Below the pieces are notes generated by a model. The model did no database searches. It was not told the DNA's origin and saw nothing but the letters and a program-made list of their open reading frames with translations. Below are positions 43,224 through 55,602 of a DNA stretch of 64,000 bases, piece after piece (positions within the stretch are counted from its first letter, which is position 1; every line of letters begins with the position of its first letter). The position numbers and the translations under genes are program-made. Source of the DNA: Apiotrichum sp. Y4204. Lineage: Eukaryota > Basidiomycota > Tremellomycetes > Trichosporonales > Trichosporonaceae. The DNA lies in contig JAMYHL010000003.1 of assembly GCA_025531455.1 (NCBI GenBank), forward strand, positions 682,001-746,000. The letters run 5' to 3'.

Positions 43224-46210
43224 ATGGACCCAGCGCACTTTACCGCCCCGGGCCCGTCAAATGTACCGCCAGCGCCGCCGGCCGCCGCCGCGGCGCCCCG
43301 CCCTCCCACCAAGAAACGACCCCGCCCGAGCCCCGACTCATCCGCCTCGGGCACTGTCAATCCGTCCGCCGTGAGCGGCGGCGCTGCACGCATGCCCGCA
43401 CCGAGTGCTGCCGGCGACCTCTCGAAAGTCCGCGCGTTCGCTGCATGCCGCGCATGCCGGCAAAAGAAGGTAAAGTGCCTCCCCGGCCCGTCATCTGGTG
43501 GCGCCGGCGCCGCGGCCTGCCAGCAGTGCACCCTCTCAGGCGCCGAGTGCGAGTACCAGCCGACTCGTGACCGCGCGGCGTACTCGCGAGCATATGTTCA
43601 GGATCTCTCCGGACGTGTGCAAGCGCTCGAGGCTGTACGTGACAGGATCCTTCCCCTCCTCGCCGCGTTCGAGGGTGGCACACTCAACCTTTCCAGCTTG
43701 GAGGGCGCCGGCGGAGCGGCGAAGCTCAAGAATGAGCCCGATTCCAACGACGACGACATGGATGCGGATGACACGCCGCCCTCGCAGACAGAGGAGGACG
43801 ACCAGGAGTCGCGTCGCTTCTTGACCGACGAACGCGGCAACTTCCGCTGGATAGGCGCGAGCAACACCCTCTCCCTCCTCGAGTCGTTTGAGGAAGGCAG
43901 CAAGGAGCTCCCGTCGCGCGTCGCCTACGGACCGCTCCGCGAAGGTCTGGGTGACGACGGCGAGATGGCGCCGGAAAGCCACCCGTACTTTGCCCCTGTT
44001 GCTGGTGCGGGCACTGTCCGTGCGATCCCCGGCGTCGAAAAGGTCACATTCCCGCCGCGTGCCGAAGCGGAGCGTATGGTTGATGCGTTTTTCTCGGATG
44101 TCCACCCAGTCCTGCCGGTGGTCCTCGAGCCGGACTTCCGCCGCCGCTTCAAGCTGGTCATGGACAAGGTGGATGCGAACGACTTTTCGGGCATGAGCGC
44201 TGGTGTGAGTAAAGTAGGAGGAGAGTGACGTTGTTGCTGACAACCTAGTACATGTCCGTCCTGTTCGCTGTGTTTGCGCTCGGTGAGCGCGTCATTGTCA
44301 CCTCGGCGGCATGGCAGCGCGAGCGTGCGAAGCAAGAGGAGGGCCAGTCGATGGGCGAGACGGTGCAGCCGGGCGAGGCCGAGGCGGGTGTCATCTGGTT
44401 TGAGCGTTCGCAGGTGCTGCACTTTTCGTCGATCCGTGAAATCGACATCTACCAGGTGCAGTGCCTCACGCTCCTCGCTGCGTTCCAGGCGAGCGTAAAC
44501 TCAATGCCGATGAGCTGGCTGCTCGCCAGCCAGGCGCTGCGTATCGCACAGGACATTGGCCTTCACGTAAGTGTAGAGTGTTGTTTGGTTCTGACAATAG
44601 CGTGCCGCCCCAAGGTTCAAGGTTGCATTCAAGGTTAAGCAGCTTGGTGCACGGTGTTGGTGGGCGATCTACGGTCTCGAACGGTGAGTCACGAGCTCCG
44701 TGCGCGCCCTGACAGCAGCCTGGTTTCTGTTACCCTTGGACGGCCGCTTTGTGTCGACGACCTGGACATCGATGTCGCGTATCCTGCCGCAGTGGATGAC
44801 AACACAATAGACACCCTCGGCGACAAGCTCACTGAGGAGGCCGGTTCCCTCCCAGAGGAGCCGGACGACTGCACCATGAGCGGCTTCATTGCGCTCACAA
44901 AATTGTGCAAGATTGCCGGCCGCGTAGCGCAGCTGCTGTACCGTCCGAGCTACGGACGCTCCGTGAACGACCCGTCATGGGCCGAGCAGCAGCAGCGCAC
45001 GATCGACAAGCTTGACCGCCTGCTGCGCGACTGGTTGGAGCACGAGGTGGTGAGTTTCAGAATATCTATCTGTGCATCTTTCTGACAACAGCCCCAAAAA
45101 TACAAGGGTTCTTCCCCGTCTCGGCCCGTGTCGCTCATGTCGGCTGTGCTCTCGAACTCGTACTTCTCCCTCCTTATCACGCTGCATCGCAACCTCCTTC
45201 CCTCAAACCCGGGTTACCCGCGTCCCAAGCCGACAGCGTCGTCGCAGTCCCTCGCCCACTGTGTCGATGCTGCCCGCTCGGCCATCTACGTCGCGTCGCG
45301 CTCAACAGTGCTCGTCCCCGTGTCGCACCACATCGCGGTGTTCTGCCAGTATCTGTGGTCTTCGGCGGTGATTCTTCTATTGTGCGAGGTGCGCGCAAAG
45401 GAAAAGGTTATTGTCGAGGCGGTCGGCGCACAGGTGGATTCATGTCAGCGATCACTCCAGGCGCTGGAGCCAGTGTGGCCAGGATGCCACAAGCTGCGCG
45501 GGCTACTGAACGACGTCGAGCAGCGCGCCAAGGAGATGCGCGCAAAGGTCATTCCGCGTGCTGGTAAACGGGCCACAAAGTCGGCGACCATGGACACCAC
45601 CAGTGCCAACGCCGCCAACTCTGCGAATGGCCGACGCACATCGGCGGTATCCAGCACCTCGGCACCGCCAGTTACCACGTCGCCCGTTGCGATGGCACCA
45701 ACACTCCCGAACCAGCCATTCGACCGTAACGCCCAAGCACCCGCGTATGCCATCCCGGGTCTCGGTGGTCTCGACGGTTCCCTCAACCTCTTTGATGTTG
45801 GCGACATGAACTTTGACGGCCTCGAGATGCTCAAGGCGTTCACGTCCGACGCGTGGAACGTGCCTCTACCGACGACTGCGTCCCCGCTTGACCGGAGCGG
45901 CAATTCGTCAACACCGGTCGGCGTCAGCCCCTCATCTCGCTTGATGGGCAACAACAACGGTGGCGCGGGCCTCACCCCGCCTGCACTCGGCTCTGCCGCG
46001 GTCCCCAGCCCGGTCCAGCCTGGCGGACCCGGTTCCAGCGGCCCAGGAAGCAGTGGCCCGTCTGGCCCCGCCTCGTGGTTCACGCACGGCCTCGGCCCCG
46101 CCGCACCGACACCGGCACCCGCCCCGAGCGAGCTGCACGAGATGTGGGCGCAGATCACGGGCGCCAGCTTTGACTGGCAGGCGGACCCGAGCGTGCCGTT
46201 CAGCATTTAA
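43224..46210 (+). CDS. Zn2Cys6 fungal transcription factor
   Basis: The model is join(43224..44204, 44249..44566, 44601..44683, 44716..45049, 45092..46210), 944 aa. The binuclear zinc cluster has six cysteines, about Cys75, 78, 85, 99, 102 and 109, in 'CRACRQKKVKC' and 'CQQCTLSGAEC' with an unusually long 13-residue loop between the third and fourth. A short dimerisation helix follows ('YSRAYVQDLSGRVQALEAVR'). The fungal-specific regulatory domain covers roughly residues 280-700, with 'VDAFFSDVHPVLPVVLEPDF', 'YQVQCLTLLAAFQASVNSMP', 'ALRIAQDIGLHRAAPRF' and 'LGARCWWAIYGLERSLVSVT'. The C-terminus is Pro/Gly/Ser-rich and likely activating. Introns are 32-44 nt. The target pathway cannot be read from sequence; SFH5 downstream is in the same orientation but is unlikely to be functionally linked. 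Confidence 0.92.
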
Positions 46211-46662
46211 GGGGAACCGTAATGGAGTGGATGGAGAGGATAGCAGGGGTTGGTGGGGTGGCAGCCGGAACTATGCATGTGTACCTACTTTGCATCCGGA
46301 CTTTACAGCTCAATGGGGTCGTTGGAGGTCATGTCTGCAATCTCGGGTCGTGAGCAAGCAACTGGAGCTTGATTGCTGTACGCGTATGCACGCGATGTAT
46401 CGCGCGTTTCAAGCGTACGAGCGTGCGCGAGCGTTGGTGTTGAGTGACCCACGTGTACTCTGCATGGAATCCACGCCTAAGTCACGTGACGTTTGACCTC
46501 TTTAATCAGATAAGGGCACCCGTTTCAGGACGTTCAGGACGCGAACGTTTTCCGCTGCCGGATTTTGTTGTTCCCCGTCGCCTTGCTACAAACCCCCTCT
46601 CGGAACTTACCATTCCGCTCTATTCTCGTCCCCCCATTCTCCCACGACTAGTCTCGTTCATC
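46211..46662. promoter_or_regulatory. SFH5 promoter region with CACGTG and GATA motifs
   Basis: These 452 bp contain CACGTG at 46450-46455, the perfect palindrome GTCACGTGAC at 46481-46490 and AGATAAG at 46508-46514. The first two are bHLH-type E-boxes (Cbf1, Pho4 and relatives) and the third is a GATA-factor site. Function is inferred from motif identity only. Confidence 0.45.
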
Positions 46663-48014
46663 ATGTCCGCACCTGACGCCGTCCTCGTCAACCCCGTCAC
46701 TGAGCCAGCTCCGCCCGCTGCGCCGCAGACTGCGGCGACTGCGGAGGTCGCTGTGGCCCCGGAGACCGCTGAAACCCCCGCAGCCCCCGTGGTACCCGTA
46801 GTCCCCGTCGTTGCCACTCCCGCTGTTGCCGCCGAGGCCAAGCCCGCTGCTGCAGCGGATGCGGCCGAGCCCGCACCTGAGGCCAAGGCTCAGGCCGCCA
46901 CCGAGGCCAAGACTGAGCCCGCCACCGAGACCCAGCCCGAGTCTCCCGCCGCCGCGGTTCCCTCCGAGGAGAAAATTACCCTCGCACCAGGCTGGCCGGC
47001 GGTACTCCCCTCCCACCCGCTGGTGCAGCTGCATGCGCGCCTCCCCGCGATCCTCGAGGCGGCGGGACATCGCAAGATGTGGGGCGTGTCCCTCGCGCCG
47101 GGACACTTTGGGACGCTGATCGTGCTGCAGAAGTACCTCCGCAGCGTTAGTAATGATCTCGAGGCGGCGGCGACGAATCTCCAGAAAACGCTTGCTTGGA
47201 GGAAGGAGTTTGGGCTGGATGGAGAAAAGGAGATTACGGTGGACGGAGCGCAGTTTGAGGGCCTCGGGTATATTACGAATGTGGGGAAGGAGGTGGTTAC
47301 CTGGAACGTGTACGGGAACGTCAAGGACATGAAGGCGACGTTTGGCGATCTCGACCAGTGAGTGGTTCGGACGGCTATGATTTCGGTCCTACTGAGCCGT
47401 CGGGGCGCACTCCTCTCCATGCTCACACACCAGGTTTCTCCACTGGCGCATCGCGCTGCAGGAGAACGCGCTCGCGCGCCTCCATCTCGACACGACTACC
47501 GTGCCCGTCCCGAACCTTGGAGAGGGCGACGACCCGCACCGCATCGCGCAGGTGCACGTGTACACCGGTGTGAGTAATCAAGGAGTGGCCATTATGCAGC
47601 TATGTTGCAATCCACGCAAAAGCTGTTCATGGCCAATGCAACCCGGCACGCCATCACCTCCGCTCACGTCAGGTCTCCTTCCTCCGCATGAACCCGGACG
47701 TCAAGGCCGCATCAAAGGCGACGATCGCCCTCTTCGGCTCGCACTACCCCGAGACGCTGTCGCGCAAGTTTTTCGTCGGCGTGCCCCTTATCATGAGCTG
47801 GGTGTTTACAATGCTCAAAGTGTTCGTTTCGGCCGAGACGCAGCGCAAGTTTGTGGTCGTGAGCTATGAGACAAACCTCGCCGCCGAGCTGGGGGAGAAG
47901 AGTGACGTGCCGGCTGCGTATGGTGGAACAGGACCGGACCTGCCGCAGCTGGCGGAGCAGGCGGAGCGCGCGGAGCGGGCCGAGGTCGCGGCGGTCGCGG
48001 CCCGCGCGGAGTAG
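46663..48014 (+). CDS. SFH5: Phosphatidylinositol transfer protein Sfh5 (Sec14 family)
   Basis: The model is join(46663..47357, 47434..47569, 47673..48014), 390 aa. Sfh5 is a divergent Sec14-like protein of the ER and plasma membrane; in yeast it binds heme. The first 105 residues are a low-complexity Ala/Pro/Glu/Val extension ('PAAPVVPVVPVVATPAVAAE'). The CRAL-TRIO N lobe then has 'GTLIVLQKYLRSVSNDLEAA' and 'TLAWRKEFGLDG'. The main domain has 'FEGLGYITNVGKEVVTWNVY', 'FLHWRIALQENALARLHLDT', 'YTGVSFLRMNPDVKAASKAT' and 'FGSHYPETLSRKFFVGVPLI', all typical of Sfh5. The tail is Ala/Glu-rich and may form a helix. Introns are 76 and 103 nt. Confidence 0.93.
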
Positions 48015-48872
48015 GGTTGTGTGTGAGGGTGCGGCGGTTCGTAGCGTCAGAAAGTGGGTTCGGGGCGCAGCTGTGGCTGAGGTCGCGACTGCGGGCAGGT
48101 TTTAATACTGGTAGATATGCTATACTTTATTCCGTCATATGCTATCTCTATCTCCTCTCTCCCCCTGATACCCTGATGCCACTGACGCGCACTAACGCGC
48201 CGTGCTTCTGTTCGCATCGCACATGTGTATCTCTACCGACCTCGAGTTTCCATGACGGTGTACCGTACACAGTACACAATGCGCGTATGGTACACTCCGT
48301 GCGCCACATCGTGTGCGCCATCACGGACGCCACTTCGCGAATACACCCTTTCCCACAGAAAAACCTTCACCATTTTCTGGGCATTACGTGTCTGCATACA
48401 GTACATATCGCTTCGTCGCTAGCTACGGCCGTAAAAGTCGTGAACCGCCGGAATCGAAACCGCGGGCCGGAGTCGGAAGTTGGGACAGAGACAGGGGGGC
48501 TGGGACGCTGGAGTGTGAGGCGTGAGGAATGAGGAGAGGAGGTGAGGCAGCTGGTGAGGACTGCAAGCTGTGAGGTGGATGACGGTGAGGCTGGTGAGAT
48601 GTGTCAGGATGTGAGACGGTCAGGCGGGCGCGGTAGTCGGTGGGCAGTGGGCGGATCGTCGACTGTTTTGTCGGAGACCAGGGTTGATTGGCTTGGGGAT
48701 TACGGGGGATTGGACGAGATGCGGAGAGATTGGCTGTAAGGGAGAGATGGATGGGTTCGAGGCAGCAGCGGCAGCGGCAATGTCTGGCCAGATCCTGCAC
48801 AGTATCGATTTCGGGCTTCAAGCTCTGGGCTCGGATATCCGCTCACTGTCTCCTTGCTCGAGCGATAGTCTC
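48015..48872. other. Intergenic region between SFH5 and the small hypothetical gene
   Basis: No conserved coding sequence is visible. It should hold two converging 3' ends. Confidence 0.45.
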
Positions 48873-49211
48873 TCAGATCTCGACGGCGCTCTCGTCCGCC
48901 AGCTGGCCAGGCGGCGGCTTGGCGACGAGGCCCTCGCCCCCAAAGCTCGCCAGGCGGATGATACGGCGCCCGGCCGAGCTCTCGCGGCGCTGGAGCTGCC
49001 CGTGTGCTGGTCCCGGACCAGAAGAGGAAAGCACGCCGGTTTCAGCGACGGTCGGGTGCGACGGCGCGGGCTCGGATTCGGGGAGATAGCTGCTGTCCAT
49101 GCCGTCCGGGGAGCGTAGGGGCGGCGAGGGCGTTTCGTCCTGCTGTGCGTGTGCGGGCGTCGGGAGCGGCGCGGGCGTGTGGTTCAGCTTGCTGGCGTCC
49201 ATGGCGGTCAT
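48873..49211 (-). CDS. Small hypothetical protein, 112 aa
   Basis: A single open frame runs from ATG at 49211 to TGA at 48873. The product starts MTAMDASKLNHTPAPLPTPA, is hydrophilic and Pro/Ser-rich, and has a more ordered-looking C-terminal part 'SAGRRIIRLASFGGEGLVAK' followed by 'PPPGQLADESAVEI'. The sequence just upstream on this strand is C/A-rich ('cacctcacaaccacccacatctcctc...'-like), as for other 5' UTRs in the window, which supports the start. I do not recognise the family. It could be a conserved small protein or a chance frame. Confidence 0.45.
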   Translation of the reverse strand: MTAMDASKLNHTPAPLPTPAHAQQDETPSPPLRSPDGMDSSYLPESEPAPSHPTVAETGVLSSSGPGPAHGQLQRRESSAGRRIIRLASFGGEGLVAKPPPGQLADESAVEI

Positions 49212-49873
49212 CTTGGATTGAGGAGATGTGGGTGGTTGTGAGATGTGGGCGATGGGGGAGTCAGCAACTCATGATGGGGGGGGGGGCGATGACACTGGAA
49301 CGTCGTGAGGAATGGAAATGGGTGGCGGCGGGTAAATTGCTTCCGCAATCTGTGTCATTCCAGGGCCCATCACAGGGGAGCTCGCAGCAACAGAGTAAGT
49401 AGTTTGCAAGATCGCAGTCGAGTCGCAGTTCTGTCGTTTCGCACCATCGTCGGTCCCGTGACCTCGCTGAGTGGAGCCGGATGCGGACCACGGAGTTTGG
49501 AGCGCCGAGCACTTGGCCCTCGGGGCTCGGGCCGGCGGCCAGGGCATCGGCGGCATGCGTGGCGGATTATGCTCCGGGCTCCCTAGCATAATTATGCTCA
49601 TTAACTGACCTGGCTTGCCTTCGTGGTCAACGTTGGCAGTGGCCGGTTCAACCCAACTCAACCTTGTGCGATCTGCGTTCCAGCTCATCTACCTCACGAC
49701 GCTGCAATCGCAAGATCGCGATCGCCATGACGCCAGCTTTGCCATTCCCCAGTGTCCGAACGAGGGCCGCGGCCTAGCGTGGCATGATATCTCCTCCAAT
49801 CGTGCCTCCGCTCTCCTCCCACGGTCTACAGACAATATGCATGATCTCCAGGGTATATGATGGCATTGCTCTA
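49212..49873. other. Intergenic region before the PHO81 3' end
   Basis: No gene is seen. A run of 10 G lies near 49276-49287. Confidence 0.45.
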
Positions 49874-52800
49874 CTATATTACCAGCGTCATGATTCTGGG
49901 ACATGTCAGCACAAGTCTCGAAGGTAGATGTCACGAGGAGGAAAGGCATGTGCCGTGTCTTGGCGACTGACAATCCAACGTCCTTCCCCGGCTTCAAGGC
50001 ACTCACCCATTGATACAAAACGCGTCCACTGTCCGGCCATCACTTGCACTCAACCGCAGACCTGCGACGTCCACCTCGTTTCCAAACGCGGCGAGCAGCA
50101 GGCCCGCATCCTTCACACTCGCGATGAGACTTGGCACAGCGGCCAGCGTCGTCGCCTCGAGCACCACGCCGAGCAGGTTGGTCTGCTTGGCAAAGTTGAC
50201 CGCCTCGCGGACACTGCGGCAGCGGTTGTCGGGCTCCGAGCCGACGGGGCTCGCGACGAGAGCATGCGGGCCGTCCACCCGTCCGGGATCGATGCCGCAG
50301 TATGACTCGAAGAGCACCGCATCTGGTCTGTTAGAATAAAGTAAGACAGACAAGACTCACAGTTCGGCTGCTTCCAGTTCAAAGCGGTACAGACGGTCGG
50401 GGTGAATGAGGAGAATAGGATGCGGCGGCCGGGGGTCTCCTGGCCGGCGTCGTAGACGACCTGCAGAATAACGTCGACGAAGCGGTTCACCTCCATAGAA
50501 CAGGCGATGCCCTCGTGCTCGGCGTCAAACTCGCGCGTGTACTTGAGACGGAGGTTGATGCCGACATCGGCGGGCACGAGGCGGAGCACGCTCTCCACCG
50601 AGGCCATGCAATTTGCGACAATGTCGCGCCAGCCAGTCACAGTTGTTGCTGTCGCCGACGTGTTGAGCTTGCGGCCCTGGCGTTCTGCCAGTGCCTCAAA
50701 CTGTGCGTATGTCACGCTTGACACTCCAACATCGACACCTTCGACAGGCAGCTTCGACTCCGAGTACACCACGGGCACGCCGTCACGGGTCACCTGCACG
50801 GTGAGGCGGATATAGTCGCCAGACAGCGAAGACGCAGTGACCAACGCCGGCTCCTCCTGCGACTTGACAACACTTGCCGTCGGGCGCACCGCAGGCGACA
50901 TGGTGGACACACCGACGGGCCGGTGCGACTGGAACTGGTGCGCATGGTCCTGAGTAGCGTTGGACGGCGTAATCTTGGACTTCCAGTAAGTCTCGACGCG
51001 GCCGCCAATCTCGAGCTGGGCGCCCTCGAACGGGAGAATACACGAGATCTCAAACGCCACCTCGCCAATGGTCTTGAGGTGGTGGTCGACGAGGAATGCA
51101 GTGAAGCACTTGTGATCGCGGATGTCGGCAAAGTCGGAGGGGTGGATCATCGCGCGGCCGATCACCTTGGAGCCGAAAGTGGGGTAGAGTGAGAGCTCCA
51201 GGGCGAAACGCTCAAGCGATTCCACCTGGAAGGAGAACACCTCACGGGCATCCGTAAGCGGGAGAATGACACTATGCGGGACCACTGAGGTGTCCGACTT
51301 GGACGTCATGACAAGCTTGAGCGACGACCACATGTGGAGCGAGCCCTGTCCAGCGCGCGAGTAGAGCTTGACTGGCGGTGCTTTTTCCAAGCCCTCGGTG
51401 AGCGGATGTCCGAGGGAGAGCTGGATGAGACAACGCTTCGCGAGGAACTCGTGGCCGTAGACGCGCAGAGGCATGATCGGTGGAGGGAGAGAAAGGGACG
51501 GGATGAGCTCAAACTCGTCAACGGGTGCCGCGGCGTCGAGGTCGAGATCCGAGCCCGGCGAGAGAGCATCCATCTGCGGGTCTGCAGACAGACCCAGGTT
51601 CTCCATACCCCGTATCTCGGTCTCCTTTGCAGAGAGCTTGGCGCCAGAGTCGACGAGGTAGTTGAGACAGCGCACATGGCCGAACCACGCGGCATACCAT
51701 CCCGGCGACTTGCCGTACTCGTCCGGGGCATTCACGTCGCACCCAGCCTCGACGAGCACCTTTATGCACGCAAGGTTCTCAGGACGCCCACCGACAGCGG
51801 CGTGGTGCATCGGCGTCCAGAGGTTGTACTTGTCCTTCTTATCCTTGCCGCCGCCGTCGGCTCCGCCCTGCTCAACTAGCAAGCGGCAGATCGCCTCGTG
51901 GCCGGCCTTGGCGGCAAAGTGCATCGGGTACAAGCCCTCCGAGTTTGGCCGGATACGGGCACCGCGCGAGAGGAGCAGCTGGGCAACCTCGAGCTGACCG
52001 TACTGGCATGCCAGGGAGAGTGGAATGAGATCGGTAGAAACCGCGGTAGGCTCCAGATCAGAACCTCCGTTGACAAAAATGCGGACTACCTCGAGGTGGC
52101 CCTGCGTGATGGCGTGCATAAGCGGGGTGTAGCCGTCCATATCCGTGGCGGAGGCCTGGGCGTTGGCGGAGAGAAGCAGGGAGACGATGGACGGGTGCCC
52201 GTGCATGGCGGCGTAGTGGAGAGCCCTGCGGCCATAAACGTCCTCACGAGCAAGCAGCTCGGGCGCATTCTGGAGGCAGAGCTCCACGATCCGGAGAGAG
52301 CCAACAATACATGCGTGGTGGAGTGGCGTGCGGTCGTTGATGTTGTCCACGTAGTCAAAGTCGAGTGGCGTTGCGACCACAAGGTCAAGATAGTCGTCAG
52401 GGACGGTGAGCGCCGCACGCCATACAATACGCATAGCACGGTTGCTGCCCTTTTCCTTTGCGAGAAGCTTGCGAGCGTGCTTGAGCCAGTGGGTTAGAGC
52501 GGCACGGCCCGCCTCGACCTTGGGAAGGTTGGCCTCCAGGTCGTACAGCGCGTCTGCGGCGAGCGCCTCTCCAGGATCGCTCTCGTAGTCGTCACGGTCA
52601 AATGCAAGGGTGTCGTTGCCAGACACCTCGGGCAGGTCGGCCGCAAAGAAGGACGCGGACAAATGGTCCGAACCGGTTTCGATATCCAAGAGGTTGGCGG
52701 TCACGATATCCGACAGCTTGGCCATAAACTCGCGGTTAAAGCAGGGTTGCACCTCCACCTGGCGCTCGAGATAGAGCTCCTTGGTATTGCTCTTGCTCCG

Positions 52801-53754
52801 CTTGTCCCACTTTTTCAGAATCTTGCGGAATCCAGTGGCGTTGATCTCGATAAAGCCCTGGAGCTTGCCCAGGTCACGCTCGAACAGCCGCCAGCCTTCC
52901 TCGAGGCTCTGCCACTCTGCACTTCGTTTTGCGCCCTCGCTCAAAAGCCCGTCACCGTCCGAGTGCCGTTCGCGCTGGGAACGCAGAAGACGCTTGCGAT
53001 TCGAGAGAAGCGTCAGAAGCCGAAGCCGCAGCTCACGCTCTTTTATGAGATAGAACGCATTGATCTGTGGGTGTGAGCACTGACACTCGTCGGATATAGG
53101 AGGAATCGGGATTGGCGCCCACAATCGCAGATCATGCAACGCCCTGCGATACCGGCATGTCATGGCTAATTATGGCCATAGGATGTCCCCAGTCCGCTGA
53201 TCCCAGCGCTCCATTGTTACACACCTTCTCGAGTTCACGCTGGAGGAGGAAGAAGAATGCGTCGCGATGTGCCTTGAAGCTCCCGCTGCTGTCCACTCCG
53301 TTGCCGTTGCACTGGATACCGGTGCTGAGGAGCGCGCCGGTTGGTGCCGGCGGCGCCATTGTCGGCGGCAGGGGCTCAAGGTCGTCACCCTCGCGCAGGG
53401 GCTCTAGTGGCGTTGACTCCGGCTCGGGCACTTCGGTGGTTATCGGCGCGAACACGGGGGTAGTGGACGCGCTTGGTGCAGGGGACGCGAGCTCGGCATT
53501 GGAGCCGCGGGCCTTGGGCGGCGGCCGACCAGATGCAAGGAGAGCAGCTTCAGACGCGGGGCGGCCGGCGGCGAGCGAGTTGATGATCTTCTTAAGCGCC
53601 TGAGGTCAGCAACGTCCGGCGCGCGTCGCGCGGCATACCTTGTAGTTGAGGTAGTAGGACGACCAGCCGGCCACCTGGGACGCGACGATGCTCTTGCCGA
53701 ACTAATTGTGAGCTTTGGTACAGTACAATCAAGCTCACCTTCATCGCGGCGGGT
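49874..53754 (-). CDS. PHO81: Pho81-like SPX-ankyrin-GDPD regulator of phosphate signalling
   Basis: The model is complement(join(49874..49895, 50007..50322, 50361..53064, 53225..53599, 53639..53701, 53749..53754)), 1161 aa. Pho81 inhibits the Pho80-Pho85 CDK when phosphate is low. The SPX domain starts MKFGKSIVASQVAGWSSYYL, with its later helices in 'INAFYLIKERELRLRLLTLL' and 'TGFRKILKKWDKRSKSNTKE'. About six ankyrin repeats lie near residues 385-620 ('DRTPLHHACIVGSLRIVELC', 'GRRALHYAAMHGHPSIVSLL', 'DGYTPLMHAITQGHLEVVRI'). The C-terminal GDPD-like domain (about 890-1161) has 'FSSFTPTVCTALNWKQPNYA' and 'REAVNFAKQTNLLGVVLEAT' but no HRG/catalytic His motif, as in Pho81. The first exon is just ATG AAG (6 nt) and the last is 22 nt. 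The intron before exon 4 is 160 nt. Confidence 0.92.
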
Positions 53755-55602
53755 GTACCGTTGGCGTTGGGGAGTGAGTACTAGACTCTCTTGAGCGCGC
53801 GAGTCGACCCAGGGCGTCCGACGGTTCAAGCCGGGACGCGAAACGCAGAGGTGTTGTGGGATGTAAGGAAGATGGAGAGCTGCAACTGGAGACAGTCACA
53901 GGACAGGCGACGAGGGTGACGGAGACTCTGGCTCGAGGACCGAGCGTCCAAGTCCTAGTGGTGGACGGTGGTTGTGGTGGGAGGGAAGTCGGAGGTAAAT
54001 TGGTGTGATGTTTGAGGGGCACGAAGGTCGAGAAGTCGAGGAGCAAGGAGCTAGTTGCTCGGTGCGAGGCGTTGGGTTGCTGACTCGAATCGGGGTCGGG
54101 ATAGGACGGAAACGCTCTAGTCTGTCGATGTGCAAAAGCGCAAGAGATCAAAGAAAAGGCGGGGCTGATGGGAGATGTGAGGACGGAGAGCTGCTCGAGT
54201 CGGGTAGAATGGCCAGAGGATGGAATACTTGGGATATGGGGCACTCGCGCGCCGGTGGTTGATCCAAAGAGTTGGCAGAGTGGTGATGAGTGAGTGGCGG
54301 TGGCGGAATCAGAAAGGGGGGAGGGAGGAAGGTATAAGGTAAATAAAACAATGGTAATGCAGCCTTACAAGATTAGACAGAGGGTCTGCCGACTCCTAAT
54401 TGGCCGCCCTTTTGATCGTATTAAAGTAGATAAGGGCGTGTGTCTCTGAGTGGACCCCTCGGGTGGGCTGCCGACCCGAGCTGGTCATCGATTCGATGAA
54501 AGCTGATAAACGTGCGTCGCGCTAGCGACCGAGATCCGAGCCCATACCGCGCCCGCCGTGCTCAACCTCGGTGTGCAACATGCTTTGCCTCTCTCGTCTC
54601 TCCAGCTCTCCTCAGGGCGCGACCTCTATCCGGTCACCGGCTACAGCGCCGCCTGCGCGCCTGCAACCTGTCCTGCCTGTCCTGCCTGTCGCGCCTGTCG
54701 CGCCTGTCGACCACCAACTACGGCACGGCATTCACGCGCACATTCCAAAGACAAATGTTATAATGCTAACTTTCAGTGCGGCCGCCGCCTTGCGCCTCCG
54801 GACATTGTTTCTTCTCATCAAGGCGTCCACTGGCCGTGGGCGGCGTCGGCCAGCGCGTAGCTGAATACGGCCCATGCTTCTAGTGTGAGGCCGTGCAGTC
54901 CTTGCCCTGTGAGCGAGGCACATGGCTCCTTGTGGCATCGCGCATTGGGTTCTCGTTATGGCAATCAACCGTGGCACTGCGGAAGGTTTTCTGTCAGTTT
55001 CTCCCACACATCTCTCCTCCCTCTTTGTCAGTTCACAGAACACCTCTCCTGTTCATCTCTCAGCTCGATACTGAATATGATCTGCGGAGCTTAACCATCT
55101 GACCTCCCTCGTTCAGCGTCTCGTTCCATTTCTATTCTTTGTGGCTTCCAGACTCACGGTCCGGTCTAGTGCCCCAGTATCGGACAGTCGATATCCGCCT
55201 CGCACCCATCACTAACACCCCTGGCTGGCACCAACTCTTCACCCTGTTAGTCTAAATCAAGTCCCAATGGAGTCCTGTGTGGCGGCCTGATTCCAGGATC
55301 AGGCAAGACTCCAGCTCGGACAAGATGACGGCCCTTCTCAGAATGTGAGTGCTGCTTGTGAGGATAACCCGTGGTTGCATCTGGTAGACAACAAAGGTAC
55401 GAAATGCACATACTACCGTGGACAAGGTTGACTGAATGGCTTGTATCTCGCGTCGAAGATTTCCATCTTGCGCGGACCTTGATTTTACTCCTACGAACAG
55501 GCCCCGGCGTTGCGTGGAAGCGATGAAGAAAATTGGTGGGGAGTAACGGAGGAGGAACATTGTGGGTGAGAATGAACATGACGTGTGTCGCAGAGAGGAG
55601 AC
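53755..55602. other. Intergenic region upstream of PHO81
   Basis: No coding sequence is supported. A 9-bp tandem repeat is at 54667-54710. The PHO81-proximal 500 bp should hold its promoter; I see no CACGTG there. Confidence 0.45.
54667..54710. repeat. 9-bp tandem repeat
   Basis: About five units of CCTGTCCTG or CCTGTCGCG follow one another. Confidence 0.7.
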
